NCBI GenBank assembly: GCA_030272585.1
Contig: BSYQ01000015.1
Span: 62,001-126,000, forward strand
DNA from: Bryopsis sp. KO-2023
Taxonomy: Eukaryota; Chlorophyta; Ulvophyceae; Bryopsidales; Bryopsidaceae
Reading direction: 5' to 3'
DNA length: 64,000 nucleotides
Positions 32,440-44,722 of the stretch are shown here, piece by piece. The notes below the pieces were generated by a model. It was not told the origin of the DNA. It did no database searches and worked only from the letters and a program-made list of their open reading frames with translations. Positions within the stretch are counted from its first letter, which is position 1. Every line of letters begins with the position of its first letter. The translations under genes were made by a program, and so were the position numbers.

Positions 32440-34351
32440 CTAGAAAACGTCTCAAAGTTATGTTTGTGTTAGTGGGGGGAGGTGCGGAGAGGACCTTGAT
32501 CTAAGTTTGTTTAGAAATCTGTGTTTTTTTCAAGAATTGTAGGGAAGTTTAGAATGAATTCATTAATTGGCAAGGAAGGAAATTGTGCCAATTGGTTTTG
32601 AGGGGGGGGAGGGGGGGCTGGGGGGGGGCATTGCATAAGATGCTCGATGGTTTATGTGGGGGGTTTGACACCGTTAGAATTGATCATGTGGACGCCGGAG
32701 ATTGCAAGGGCAACAGTGGGAATTGGGTTCGGAGCATAACAGGTAGTTAGTAACTAAACTCCGAAGTAGAGAAAAGTATTTCGTGACTTTACGGGTCAAT
32801 GGGTTCAGCCATGATCCTGACTTCTGGTTTTCCGAAATTGACACCTAGTGATCGAATGAGATTTAATGTAGGAACCGTTTTAGCATGAATAGAAAAGTTT
32901 TTTTTTAGAGGGAATGTAGCAAGGGGGTGAGACTGAAACCAAAGGATACAAATTAGATTGGAACCATTTTTGGTTTTTGTGAGTTTTCCACCACTGGAAC
33001 TCTCTCTGGGAAACCCTCAAGTGCGTGGAGAACGCGTGAAAGGAGCCATAGCAGTGTTAGAACGGAAAAAAAACGATTGTCTACGTTAGCAAAAAATGTT
33101 GCTCTGTGTCAGAGCTTGAGTCCAGTCAAAGAGGAACGAAAGTGCTTTGCTGGAATGGTGTGGGTATGTTATTCATACCAGTCTTAATTTAGTGTTGATA
33201 GGGTTTCTATGCGGGGGTTTACTGATGGATTGACTGTGAAGGATATCCTCGACATCTCGTTGCCTGTAACAACATTACAACTTTTCTTCTTTCTTTTGGT
33301 TTCTTTTGGACTGTGCGAACTGATCATGGAGCAACTCTGGGTTCTCCTGGAGATAAACAGCCACCTATCGAAATTCTTTGGCAATTAACTCTTGCAGTAC
33401 GATCTTGGTAGCAATGGTTTGTCGGTGATCAGTTCGTTAGTGCCTCCTGCTCTGGGCTGGAGCTCGTGCAAGTACATCTACAAGCTTGCTCCTGAAGGGA
33501 TACACTTGAGGTTAATCCTTTTCTTCAGTACGAAACTCACTGAACAAGGGAGGATCGAGTGCCCATGCACTGCAATCGCACTGTCCCTATTTTGTTTTCA
33601 TTTTCCTTGAGTCAACACCCAAGGCGTTTTGTCCCCCTTGCGTCACTGCGAATTCGGTTGGTTTTTGCAATCTAGTACTCTGGGGGCAGAGAGTCGATGT
33701 TGAAAGCGCCAATCTACAAGTGTCGGTTACACCATGGGAACTACACTAGAAACTATCCAGACCGTAGCTTTCTGCATGCTGGCAAAACCTCCTCCGACAC
33801 TCGCTCGTCAGGCTCGCGTACTGCTGAATGGGAAATTCGTAAACTTTTTTTTTGGACAGGTCTTCTGGACAAATCTCGCCCTGCCGTCATAACACAACTT
33901 ACTTACGTTCCCTCGTTCTGCTGTCCCGCGCTCACTTTTCACCTTGCATAAAAAAGTTGCTGCCAGCTACGACACAGTGGAAACATCGTCGAGACTGTGA
34001 GTCGACTTCGGGCGAATCTGCAGCACAATCGGGTAGCTTTGTCGAGACGTGAGAGTGACGGAGCAAGGAAACTCCGGAACTCCGTGCTGAAGATATGGCA
34101 AGTTCGAAAACACCCTAAAAACTATTTTGGAGCAACTTCTGTGTCTCACAACCTCTTTTCGAACTTGCGTTGGTCTATGAGGACAGCGCGCGCGTTCACC
34201 CGAACGAAACAGAAGCCCTTGGAAACTCCCAACAGAACTCGGGCTGGCAATTGTCACGCTAATAAAAAAGCTGTGCTCTCACTGCTGGCAGCTCTCTCAG
34301 GGGTGGTGGTTCTGCAGTTGAGAAATCCCCCTTCTGAATCTTTCCAAATCA
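32440..34351. other. Intergenic between BTB paralogs
   Basis: No supported exon. G-rich runs occur near 32600-32630. The missing first exon of the next BTB gene is probably here; ORFs around 33997-34371 have no recognisable domain. Confidence 0.4.
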
Positions 34352-36135
34352 TTGCAGGTCAAATTCGATGAGGCCAGCTCCATTGTGGATGTGATAGCCA
34401 GGCACTTCAATGATTCCAACCACTGTGATACAATCGTCTGGGGACCTGATGGCAACTCCTATCGTTGCTTTCGATTTCTGTTGTGTGCAAGCAGTCCAGT
34501 GTTTGAGCGGATGTTCGACTCAGACATGGTTGAGGGCAGATCTCGGGAAGTCCACATTCAAGAGGTCGACGCTCAAGCTTTGGAGAAAGTCCTTAAATTC
34601 CTGCACAGTGGTCAAATAGAAATCAATGAAGATAATCTCTACCCTTTGCTTGCCATAGGCGACGAGTTTGAGATCCAATCAGTCACCAATCTTTGTGAAA
34701 GATATGCCAATGATCATCTGGCTATAAATGAAAGCAACTGGTTCAAGCTTCTAACACAAGGCCTAATGGCAGCAGGGAGAATGGACTCTATTCTGACCAG
34801 ATGCCAGGAGTTCATTTTCAAGAACTTTGTTCTGATCGTGACAGCGAAAGAATTCTTGGATCTGGATTTTGAGGTCGTGAAAGGGGTTGCCATGGGGGCA
34901 ACAAGTGAGAATGCTTCTGGGAATTTGGACAGCGAAACATACTACGAAGTCATAAAAGGACTCATGGGTTGGCTGGAGGTTGGGGAAAACAGTGAACACG
35001 GCACAGAGCTTTTCGACCACCTGGATTTAGCGGTGCTTTCCGCAAACGAACTTTCCGATCTTTGTGCGAGCGAAGTGATGCAGAAAAGGCCAGAGCTGTC
35101 TGTGAGCGTTGTGAAGGCTCTGGCAGCACAACCACCCACTCCCAGAACCCCCCCATCCATGCACTCCCGTCACATCAGTTTGACGGAAAACGACATGCCT
35201 GCAGTGTATGAAACAAGTAGGCAAGGTGTTTGGAATGAGTGGGTCGTTCCCGTGAGAGCTTGGTACTACATTCGATGCAGGGGTGCGAATGGGGCTGGTG
35301 GGGTGGATGGGTCAACAGTCAGGGGTGGACATGGGGCGGAAGTGGGAGGAGCTTTTTACCTTCAACAAGAAGATAAGATCAAAATATTGTTGGGATGGAC
35401 AAGGCGGGGAGGGGGGGCGAGCTGCGCAGTCATTGTGCCAAGCAAATGGAGAAAGAAACCTCAGTTAGTACTGGTTGCAGGTACGGCGGACATGTTGAAA
35501 TATGGATGTGAACAGGGCATCTCTGTGGGTTGATCCCATAAGAAATCTCAACCGGTCATGACAAAAAAACTGCTGAACTGTTGTTTCACTTTGTGGAGAG
35601 CTTGGGAAATGTAGGTAATGTAGGTAGCCCACATCCACCAAAGTAATGTGGGTGTACGAGCAGGCAGTCATCCCACCAACTGTGTCACAGTTCAAAAACA
35701 TGGATAAAACCCTTCAACCTCATCTCTGAGTTCTATGTGCTGAACACAGGTGGGGGTGGGGCAGTGGGTGGAAATCACAGCCGTGGCCGAAATGGAAAGC
35801 TCCATGAAGGGCAGTCGATCAGCGATCCGAAAGAGGTGGCCGGCAATCACGGCTGTGGGGAACAAATAACAAAACGGATTTCGATGTGCTCTGTTTGCCC
35901 CAGCTCCCTGTTCTTGAAGGGGGTATGTCTGTGGTGTGATGGGGGCATCAAGGGTGGCGGGGGGGGTTACACTGTGGGAAAAGGGAGTGTGATGAGTGGG
36001 GGTGAAGGTGGAGGTAGCTTCGTCAGTAGTATTGGTGAGAATGTTAGGAGGGGGCATTTCTCCTCAGCATTACCATCTGTTAGCATTTGGAATGGAAGGG
36101 AACTTAGAGATGTTTGCTTAAGCGGTCGGTCTTAG
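34352..36135 (+). CDS. BTB-BACK protein with glycine-rich domain, paralog 2
   Basis: Two exons, about 34360-35480 and 35750-36135, join in phase within the glycine-rich domain (LVLVAG|GGGGAVGG). The order matches paralog 1: BTB (HCDTIVWGPDGNSYRCFRF, VFERMF, VLKFLHSGQIEI), BACK-like helices, then WYYIRCRGANGAGG, GGAFYLQQEDKIKILLGW, GGGASCAVIV, CLWCDGGIKGGGGG and GGEGGGSFVS. No in-frame ATG precedes the BTB core and TTTGCAG at about 34353-34359 looks like an acceptor, so a 5' exon is missing. Compared with paralog 1 an intron has been gained or lost inside the glycine-rich domain. Confidence 0.78.
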
Positions 36136-38347
36136 TCTCAAATGCCGATCAGTGTTGGATAAGTTTGCAATTCCGAAACACTTCAAAAAATGATTCTCTC
36201 TGCATTAAAAAGAGGAAACGATAACAAGACATAACAGATTATGTGTATGTCTGACATGCAAATGAGAATCGGTTTCAACAGCATCTTGTACCAGAGCTGT
36301 TGGAGGTGATTTTGGGGCTTGCAATTTTCAGGGGAATTTTCTATCCGTAGGGTGAAGTGGCCTTGCGTTTCTTGTTTTTTTTTTGGGGAATTTTTTTTGT
36401 CGGTTGGAGCTAGAGGAATACCCCCCCAGCAGTTTGTAAAAAATGGAGGGGATATAAAAAAAAAACGATAAAAAAATAAAACGAGGCTCGTAATAGAGGG
36501 GCACACGAAAGAGAGTGAGAAAAAGAGAGAGAGAGAGAAAAGGAAAAAAGAAGCCAATAAGAAAAAAAAAGCAAGATCATATTCAGTGTATTTTTTTTTT
36601 CGTGGTGAGAGAATCCTTCATCGCCCCGAAAAGTGAGTTTGGGAAGTGCTTTACCTTGACGATGCTACACATGCTGTTGTTCTGGTGAGAAGTTTTACCT
36701 TGGTAGGAGGTACTCTAGGTCGGTGGGCTGCGGGGGTTCAATCACAAGTGTGTAGGCTAGATATCATGGGAAGGAAAACTATGCACGGAACACGTTTACT
36801 CTGACCTCCGCCTACGACTTATCGACCTAGCATTGTGGTCAAGTGCAGGATTGGGGGGAAACATCGAAAAGTTTTATCTGTCATTGTACAGTTGTTGCAT
36901 TTATTTTAACGTGGAGGTCAGAATGTGCCCGCACACAGAGTTTTGCTACAGTCATTATGTTGTATAGAAGTAACTATAAAATCAAAAAGGAAACAGGGGT
37001 TTTGGGGGGGGAAGGGGGGGGAGGTTGGAGGGGAACATTCAGTCTGCTGAGATTGTCATGGAGAAAAGAAAAAGTAAAGTCAATGTGTTTTTGATGCGAT
37101 GCATTTTTTCATGCTGTTCTTTTTGTGAAGATTTTTGAACAGCAATACGGAGACGATTGGAGGGTGGTGGTGGGGATGTGAGGATGGGGAAAAGCAGGGA
37201 GGTTGTGAGAAATAACGACTTCAACTACAAAATGTAATATGGTCTCTGGCGAAAAAATCCGCGAAGTTGGATATGCTCGAACAAAAGACAAGCATGTGTC
37301 TTTCAAAACCCCTCCTATTCGCTCGATGCTCTCCGCAATGTTTTTCCTTCGTGGGAGGATAATGTAGCGGATATGGGGATTGGCGATGTGTTGGCGCCGT
37401 GTGGTAAAGAAGCCGCACGCTCGTTTGTTCATGTGCCATTTGAAGCAGGTCGTAATAAGAGAGTTTCACTCAACGTCCTACCCCAACAAACGAACGAGCA
37501 AACGCACGAAAGGGATGTGCGAAGGCACCACATATTTTTGTCAACACAAGAGAATTTCCATGCACATCCGATTCGTGAAAATGGAGGCGAATCGTTTCCA
37601 AAAGCCACACACAGAAAGAGCTTTGTTCTACTTTTTGCACTTTAGGCGCCCGAATCGCACGCCTGACGTCACGATCCACACACCCAATCACAAACCCCCT
37701 ATAATTCACTCGTTACACAATTCCGATTACTTCAACTCTCCTATCCCAATGCCTCGCTCCTGCGCCCAATATGGAGGTGCGTTCACCAACGCGACCCCAA
37801 AAGTTCGATTTTTTCCAACGGATGTGCTTCGCAACAGCGCTGGGCCAGCTCGCCGCCATGATAGAGTGGTGGCGCACAGTCTCGGGGACGACATAAAGAA
37901 TTTTTTCGACTCCATGGCGTTCGAAAAGTGGGCGCCGAGAAGCTCGCAGGCGTGGAGGTTGGGGCAATCACCGACGAGATCCGCGACAAATGACGCTGCA
38001 AAAAAACGGAGGGGTATTCATTTGGATCAGTGTTTTTTAATCGCTCTAGAATCGTGGGAACGTGAGGATTTCAGTACTTTAAAAAAACTGAAATGGTGAA
38101 TCTCTTTGCTTGGATGAGCATTGTATTACGTTTAGGGTTTGGATGAGGATATGCATAGAATTGGATGTGTTCCAGAATTGAAAAACAATCAACACCGATA
38201 TGTTTACATAATCACTGCCTTTTCCTGGTGTTTTTCTCTCTCTTCCTATTTTTTTGTTGGATGGGTGAGATGAGAAATCACATTTCATATGCCTCCTCTG
38301 ATTTCCATAATTTCTTCAATATTTTTGTTGGGGGGGGGGGGGTTCAG
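36136..38347. other. Mostly intergenic; possible first exon of the DUF3067 gene near 37741
   Basis: 36.2-37.7 kb is low-complexity with no supported gene. From an ATG at about 37748, a stretch rich in basic and hydroxylated residues (MPRSCAQYGGAFTNATPKVR) runs to a candidate donor near 37930. It could be a plastid transit peptide exon for the downstream gene. The phase of the join was not resolved. Confidence 0.3.
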
Positions 38348-39474
38348 ATGAGCTGTTCAAGTCTTTGGACGAGAGCATCAAGCAGTCCAGGGATGAGGAG
38401 GAGGAGGCAACACGCAGGGGGGCGCAAGACATTTCTGATGTGGAGGATCCGCTGAAATCGATCAGCGAGAGTACGGACGAAGAATTTGCGTCAGCATTGA
38501 ATGCAAAAATTGGTGAACTTGCGGAATCCTCGTGGGACTCTGAGGATGGAGAGGCTCTCGATGAATACGAAGGAGATCTGAGTGGTGGGGGTCACTGGCT
38601 AAGTGTTTTAGTGAACTTAAAGCCCACCTTTTTTTTTTTTTTTGGAGGGGGGGGTCAGAGGGATGTCCTGGTCGATCATTTGGTGTTTTTACTTTTATTT
38701 ATTTTTTCTGAAACATTTTTGGAGTGTATAACATCAAGGCTGAAAGAGAAAATTACGCTTCCATTCCAAAGTAACCCTGGACCTGTGCATTCTAGCACGA
38801 AAGTCCACTGGCGATTCTCGTTCATTGTTTTCCTTTGAGTTTATTTTCTTTCCTTTCCCGTCAGGTCAAGAGCTGCGTGAGCTGATCTTTGAGAAATTCG
38901 GCAAATTTTATGATGCTGAGTTTGCGAGGAGAAACTTTGCTGGGAAATCATTGGTAAACCCTTGCTTGTGAATACTGTTGATATGCCTTCATGCTTTCTT
39001 TCCCTGCATATGTTTCTAGCTCCGAGAAATATTCGATGCATGCTTGCTGTTCACTTTTTGTTTTGTTTAGGTTTCCCTGAACATCATGTGGGTCCATCTC
39101 CAGCAGCGCTCTTTTCCAATGACAGACGGCGATTACAATGAAAAATTGGATGGCATGGCATATTTACTCAACACATGGAACCGGGCAGAGAAGGTATCGT
39201 TTTCAAAATAGCCACTGGGAACCCGTTCTCCAAATAAACAGTTGTCTCCAAAAGTGTTGCAAGACTTTCTTCAAATTTTGCCTTTTTTTTCTAGGTCATT
39301 CATGCGTTAGAATTCGGGAAAGTGAATTTTGCTTTTCTTCAGGTTCGCAAGTTTTTGAAAGCTCCAAGGAAATCTGCCAAAGGTTTGCCATCCAAACCCA
39401 TTGTGGGATGTGCTGTCAGCATCCAATTGGACCTCGAGGATGAAGTCATTGAAGAATGGTTTAAACAGCGTTGA
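38348..39474 (+). CDS. DUF3067 family protein (cyanobacterial/plastid), 5' partial
   Basis: Exons 38348-38584, 38865-38953, 39071-39193, 39343-39474 join in phase, about 193 residues. The first exon is acidic (SRDEEEEATRR, DSEDGEALDEYEGD). The rest matches the DUF3067 pattern of about 100 residues: QELRELIFEKFGKFYDAEF, SLNIMWVHLQQRSFPMTD, MAYLLNTWNRAEK, VRKFLKA, GCAVSIQLDLEDEVIEEWF. The last acceptor is placed at 39342 rather than 39294, because the 16 codons between interrupt the family pattern. The family is known from cyanobacteria and plastid-bearing eukaryotes and has no established biochemical function. Its presence is the best hint that the host is photosynthetic. Confidence 0.8.
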
Positions 39475-40274
39475 GCTGTGTATCGATTCGCAGTGCAAAT
39501 CCAGAACATGGGGAGGTGTTGGTTGATTGCTTTTCTTCTTTCATTTTTTTTTTCTTTTCTGTGTCTGATTTGATTTCATTCTTTGTTATTTATTAGAAAG
39601 GGGTGCTGGAAGCGAAATATCTGTGTTGGTGGGTGTTTCCTCTGTGTGTGTTTGTAAAGTGTTCATGGTTTCTCTGTGTATTAAAAAAATAAAATCGGTA
39701 AAATCGGAAAATCGGTGTCCACCAAAATTTTGAACTCGCTTGCATCCAAAACAGCACTCTGTATGATGGGTCTGGCCTGTGATACTTTTTAAAAAAATTT
39801 CACGGTTTCTCCACACAGATATTCGCATTCTGTAGTTAACTGTATTGAAGTGGGAATTTCAAGTGTGAGATTGGGATGTAGTTTGTGGTGTTGGCTAAGG
39901 GGTGATGAGTATAGTCTCTGTTGTATCACGGCACCCCTCACTGCAAGCCGTTAGAAATACAAAATCAAAATCGTAAAAACGATCCCCGAAAGTGTAACGC
40001 CCAAGCGTAAGGTGCTCGCTTCCGGGGTGTTTCGCCAGCCTGCCAGTAAAATGGGAGTCAGTCCTTTTTACACAGCCGGCTGAATAGGATCCGCGATCCA
40101 TTTCCATCCCCCTGCGAGCCCCTGAGTCCATTGAGATCCCCTCCTAGACCTCAGCAAGGAAAAGAAAGAACATCAGAAACTACAAATTTTTGTCGGTATG
40201 CAGCTCCACCATGTGTAACTGCTGGGACGATCGCGACCACAGCGTGCGATCAGCGCTTGCTCGCGTGCCAAACG
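39475..40274. other. Intergenic
   Basis: No gene supported. Short T-rich runs near 39540 and AT-rich direct repeats (AAATCGG) near 39690-39715. Confidence 0.5.
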
Positions 40275-41072
40275 ATGGAGGTGCCGCCGCCAACGTATTG
40301 CACACGCGACATCGAGGTCGGAGAATACGATCCCCCCGAAGTGTCCAAAAACAAAGGAGGCGTCTCCGAAACCGTCATTTTTTTCGTGGGGAATGACAGA
40401 AACGGTTTGGTGGGTCGAAAGGAAGTTTTCGCCAAACACTGTTTGCGCGTCGACGGGTGCAGGGAGTGGATGGAGTTCGAAAGAGATCAGAAGCGCGTTG
40501 GGAAGCCCACGTGCATATACCTTCCCGACTTGACCAGGAAGGGTGTGGAACCTTGCCTACAATTCGTCGAGACGGGCACCTGCAGGTTCAAATCGTCTAT
40601 TCTTTGGGAAGTTTTCGACGCCGCCGTATTTTTGAACCTGGGCCCCATAGCAAGGGCCTGCGTTCCTCACGTAGTCGCTGATCTGCGTCCGGTAACGGCG
40701 TGGCGAGGTTTGGAAAATGGGTTGATGATGGGATCTCGAGACCTGACGGACGAAGCTCTGGAGGCAACCGTCAGAATGCTGCCAAAGGTTTTAGAAAACA
40801 CCGACATGACCGCGAGTTGGATCACGTCTGGGGCGTGGCTGAAAGTGTTGAAGAACAAACACCTTCCAGTGAGCGAATCGACGCTGGCTGAAAAAGTTTT
40901 GGACTGGGTGGGATCCATGAAAGAGGGCGCGGCGGCGGTGTGGAAAGTGCTGGAACACGTTTCGTGGGCGACGATTGTGGATGTCGACACGGAGCTGTAC
41001 AGAAAAGCCATCGCTATTGACGCATTTCGTGACGGGTTGGAAAAGCAGGTGGGGGCTGTCGAGACATGCTGA
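40275..41072 (+). CDS. Divergent BTB/BACK-like protein, single exon
   Basis: From the ATG at 40275 (the open frame extends to 40131 without an ATG) the product is 265 residues. ETVIFFVGNDRNGLVGRKEV with LCLQFV-type helices resembles a degenerate BTB. The helical C-terminal half (LVLENTDMTASWITS, WLKVLKNKHLPVSE, VLDWVGSM) resembles a BACK domain. No Kelch, MATH or glycine-rich partner follows. It lies in a local cluster of BTB genes and just upstream of a LamG-like gene in the same orientation, which could be its former C-terminus. Assignment rests on pattern only. Confidence 0.5.
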   Translation: MEVPPPTYCTRDIEVGEYDPPEVSKNKGGVSETVIFFVGNDRNGLVGRKEVFAKHCLRVDGCREWMEFERDQKRVGKPTCIYLPDLTRKGVEPCLQFVETGTCRFKSSILWEVFDAAVFLNLGPIARACVPHVVADLRPVTAWRGLENGLMMGSRDLTDEALEATVRMLPKVLENTDMTASWITSGAWLKVLKNKHLPVSESTLAEKVLDWVGSMKEGAAAVWKVLEHVSWATIVDVDTELYRKAIAIDAFRDGLEKQVGAVETC

Positions 41073-41331
41073 CGACGATAAGGCATCCCGTGGCTATTTT
41101 TGCACATGCATTCGCTCACCATCAATGACGTTGCGTAAAAATGAAAGAGGTTCTTGCGTCTTTGGATCGGTTGCGCCACAATTCACACGGTGCCCATCTG
41201 CTGCATTTGATTATCCAGTTTCTCTCTCTCTCTCTTCGCCTAAGATGGTCATCAAAAAGTAGGAAAGAGTGGACGGAAATCTGGGCTTCTGGGATGCCCA
41301 ACACCTGGCACTACGTATCTGAATCGAAATA

Positions 41332-42153
41332 ATGTCAATTGTTCGGGCGTCAACACCCATCCTCCTTCAAGAATTTCAATCGGCCTCGTATATAGTGGAC
41401 GTGCATCTTTTTGTGTATGGTCCTGGCATGAAGGGCATCCTGAATCCAGCATCTCTGAGTGTAGAAGACATGCCAGAAAGCATGAAGCGGAGAAAATTTG
41501 GGGTCTTTGAGCTGGACCCCATCCATTGCTCACCTTACACCGATGTCGGCCCTCCAAGGCCACATGGCAGATTGCAGTGGGAGGATTTTGAAGGTGCACC
41601 ACGTAGCAACGGCTTGCATGTCGATCACATGTCTTTTCTGGTGATTCCCGATCCAGAAGGCAGACTGAATGCTACTAAATCTTTCTCGGTGGAAACGTGG
41701 GTTCGACACGACTTCATTGGACAGCCATATGAAGGCCCGATCGTGTGCAAATCTGGGAGTGGATGTGGTTGGGAATTGCGCACTTCAAACTCCCAGGTCC
41801 AATTCATGGTGACGCTGATGAATGGACGCGGGGAAGAGTGGCATGAGCTGGTTGGGATTGACATCGAACGGAACCCAAGCCATTGGTTTCATTTGCTGGG
41901 GACATTCGATGGATCGATGGTTCGGCTGTATGTGGATGGGAGTATGGAGGGGCTGTTAAGGCTTCCTGATTGGAATACCGCTGGAGGGGACGATCGATTG
42001 ATTGACTCAGATTGCCAAATCATTGATTTTGATGGGGACCTGTGTGTTGGAGCCCATTCGCACGCTGGATGGAGGCAAGAGAAGAGCTTCCAAGGGGATA
42101 TTTGTGGGTTGTCGATTGTGACAAATCAAATGTTGACTTCAACTGGTGCCTGA
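41332..42153 (+). CDS. LamG/concanavalin-like domain protein
   Basis: A 273-residue single-exon ORF. Residues about 115-260 follow the LamG-like jellyroll pattern: KSFSVETWVR, GPIVCKSGSG, WELRTSNSQVQFMV, HWFHLLGTFDGSMVRLYVDG, LCVGAHS and GDICGLSI. The N-terminal stretch EFQSASYIVDVHLFVYGPG resembles the start of the nearby BTB domains. This suggests the gene was once, or still is, part of a BTB-BACK-LamG protein with the ORF 260 bp upstream. No signal peptide is visible. Ligand unknown. Confidence 0.7.
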   Translation: MSIVRASTPILLQEFQSASYIVDVHLFVYGPGMKGILNPASLSVEDMPESMKRRKFGVFELDPIHCSPYTDVGPPRPHGRLQWEDFEGAPRSNGLHVDHMSFLVIPDPEGRLNATKSFSVETWVRHDFIGQPYEGPIVCKSGSGCGWELRTSNSQVQFMVTLMNGRGEEWHELVGIDIERNPSHWFHLLGTFDGSMVRLYVDGSMEGLLRLPDWNTAGGDDRLIDSDCQIIDFDGDLCVGAHSHAGWRQEKSFQGDICGLSIVTNQMLTSTGA

Positions 42154-43021
42154 AGCCTGTACTCTGTGCAAATCGACAACTTGAATTAAGTTTTGGCTAT
42201 CTTCCATTTTTGTTCAGTATTTATTGTTTCGAACAGTGCACAGGACCAATTCCTGTACACCCAAATTTGGAAGGCTATGATGACCCAAGCTTGTTTTCCT
42301 TTCCACACTTGCTGGCAATAGACAATCTGGCAATAGTAACACATCCTAGTATTTATATGTTGGGGTCATCGGCCACTAACGGTTAATTTTTTTGAGGGTT
42401 ATTATACATCTGGCTGTTGCCGCCTTATCCGAGGCAACTCATCCCTGATGATCGCTGGTCTTCGATGTGAACTCATGGGAAAAGACTGCTCCATTTTCGC
42501 GTGTCAAGTTTTTAAAGCTCAATTTTTTTTGTGGCTTCTACTTTTCAGCCTTTTCATTTGTCTCGAGGGACATTCTTCGGGAAAAAGAATGACGATCGTT
42601 TGATTGCTTTGTAGTACTCGATCTTGTCTTTTCCATGTCCAGAGATAACAAACAAACAAACAAACATCAATTACAAACATCAATGTCCAGAGATATTAAA
42701 GTCACAAACGTATCGGCCATTGCCCTCGCTGTCCATCACTCCCCGAAAAAAAAAACGTACGTCAATCTACTGTTGCCAGAGCCTCAGCACTGTGACACCG
42801 ACAAATGAAACTTCAAACACCCTTCCCCATTGCCACGAAAACATTGTCGCCCTGGGGTTATCGACCGACCGTATCGAAGAAGTAAAGATCTGAAACGCCT
42901 AGGTGTTGAACCGAACCTTGCAGCGTACAAAAGCTTGAAAACAAAAACACTGGTCTCACGGATCGAAGGTACCCTCATGGACTGAATTCCCAACCAAGGG
43001 CGTCCACAGCGCGAAAATCCA
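42154..43021. other. Intergenic
   Basis: No gene recognised. A short tandem ACAAACAA repeat lies near 42650-42680. Confidence 0.5.
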
Positions 43022-43240
43022 CTACTCAAAGAGATCGAGGTCGCCTGGGACCAAAATCCTGCGCGTCTTGTACCGTCTCTGTTTGGTCTTTCCAATCACG
43101 CGCCTGGCTTCCAGACCAGACAGCCGCCTGCTAACGCCCAACTTCGACGTGGAAATCCGGTGGCGGACGGACGGTTTCTGCTGATCCGTCCTGGTTCGAT
43201 CACTGTTCGCGTTCTCGATTTGGTCGTCTTGGTTAACCAT
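43022..43240 (-). CDS. Small basic hypothetical protein (72 aa)
   Basis: The ATG follows a TTTACAG/TTTCAAG acceptor-like sequence on the minus strand, so a non-coding 5' exon is possible. The product is Arg/Lys-rich (GLEARRVIGKTKQRRYKTRR) with an acidic end (PGDLDLFE). No family recognised. It may be a spurious ORF. Confidence 0.3.
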   Translation of the reverse strand: MVNQDDQIENANSDRTRTDQQKPSVRHRISTSKLGVSRRLSGLEARRVIGKTKQRRYKTRRILVPGDLDLFE

Positions 43241-44722
43241 CTTGAAAAAGCTGTAAATTCAGAAAAACAGACTGCAATATCGCGCTGGCTGTTGAAATTT
43301 CGAGTCGATTGTGGCTGGGCTGGTTTGTATGGGCCAGTGGGATGGGGTCGTCACACCACTTCTGGGAATCTTGCTGAGGCGTCCGCCTGTCTTCTGAACG
43401 AGCGTTGATACGTCTTTTCAAAGCAGGTACGTGTTCACTTGATGTTAATACTTCATTGGTGGCATCGGCTCGTCTCGGGTTTCGCCGAACGCTTTGGGAA
43501 GGACCATTGCTGGCAGTGCCTGCCGCACAGTCCAGAGCAGAAACAACACGAAGAGGTGCTGGTTGAGTTATTTGTTTGGATGTTTGCACTCGTGTTGAAA
43601 CCCATATCGCATGTATGTGATTGATTGATCTCCTTATGATTTGATTGCTAATTTCACATGTCCCAAATAAAAATAAAAAAGCAAATAAATCTGTAGCCTC
43701 AATAAAAAAAATATACATAGCTTTTCATAGAAATTGGGGATCGTTCCAAGAAAGCAAACCCTTGCGGTAATATCGATCGGTTGATTGAGATATGGAGAGA
43801 GAGAGAGAGCAGAGAAAGAGAAAAGTGTTGGCAAAGGACTCTACAAGAAAAAATCCAAATCCAAGCCCCAGGGGACTGTGGACTGCCTCCCAGTGTGAAG
43901 GGTATTGAAACATAGCTGGGGGTGCCCTCTCTCTAGAGCTCTTTGGGCGGTCTGGCTTGTTAAATTAACTTAACGAATTCTTGTGGTCTTCAGGACCTCT
44001 TGAGACACGATTTGTTCTTGCTCCACAATTTCTTAGCGTCACTGTGGCAACAAGAATTGATTGGAGCTGAAGGGCTACTAAATGAGACGATCGATTTGTC
44101 TAGTCCAGCAATTCACTCCTAGGGCAAGGTAAGTAATTGGGCAACTCTGCACTGGCCTGGAGCTGAGATCAACATCACAAGAAAGAGAACAGCACCTCTT
44201 ACATTGTATCTTTCCTGAGGTCCTTCACGAAAATTATTTCAGTACTTCTTTTTAGATCTCACATTCGTCATTAAAGTAATGCCAACTTACTTAATCAAGC
44301 AACGCAAGCTAAACATTGTAACACGTGTGGGTACCAGTTGGTAAACTTTTCTGTGTCAGTCAGTTTAGTATCACAGATTAAGGAGATTATTTTGTTCGTG
44401 GAGTATTTGTTAACGCTACAAAGGCATGCTAGCTTCAAAATACCACCATTTGTTTTGAAGTTTCAAACTGTCATTTTTACAACGAAAATAAGTGACATAT
44501 CCACATTGATAACTTGATCAAATTGTTCACGTTCCTAGAATGAAAAAAATTAACCACAATTCTCCTGATGAGAAACAGTCACAGAAAAAAGTATAAGATT
44601 CCACTCCAGCAACAAATAAACCTTCTTAATTTTAAACCATCTTTCCAAAACCAACCCACCCAAGCAGTAGGTACGAAATTCGGCCGAATTTCAACTGCTA
44701 CTAGCCAAAATTCAGCAGAATT
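43241..44722. other. Intergenic
   Basis: AT-rich, with a GAGAGA microsatellite near 43795-43812. No supported gene. Confidence 0.5.
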
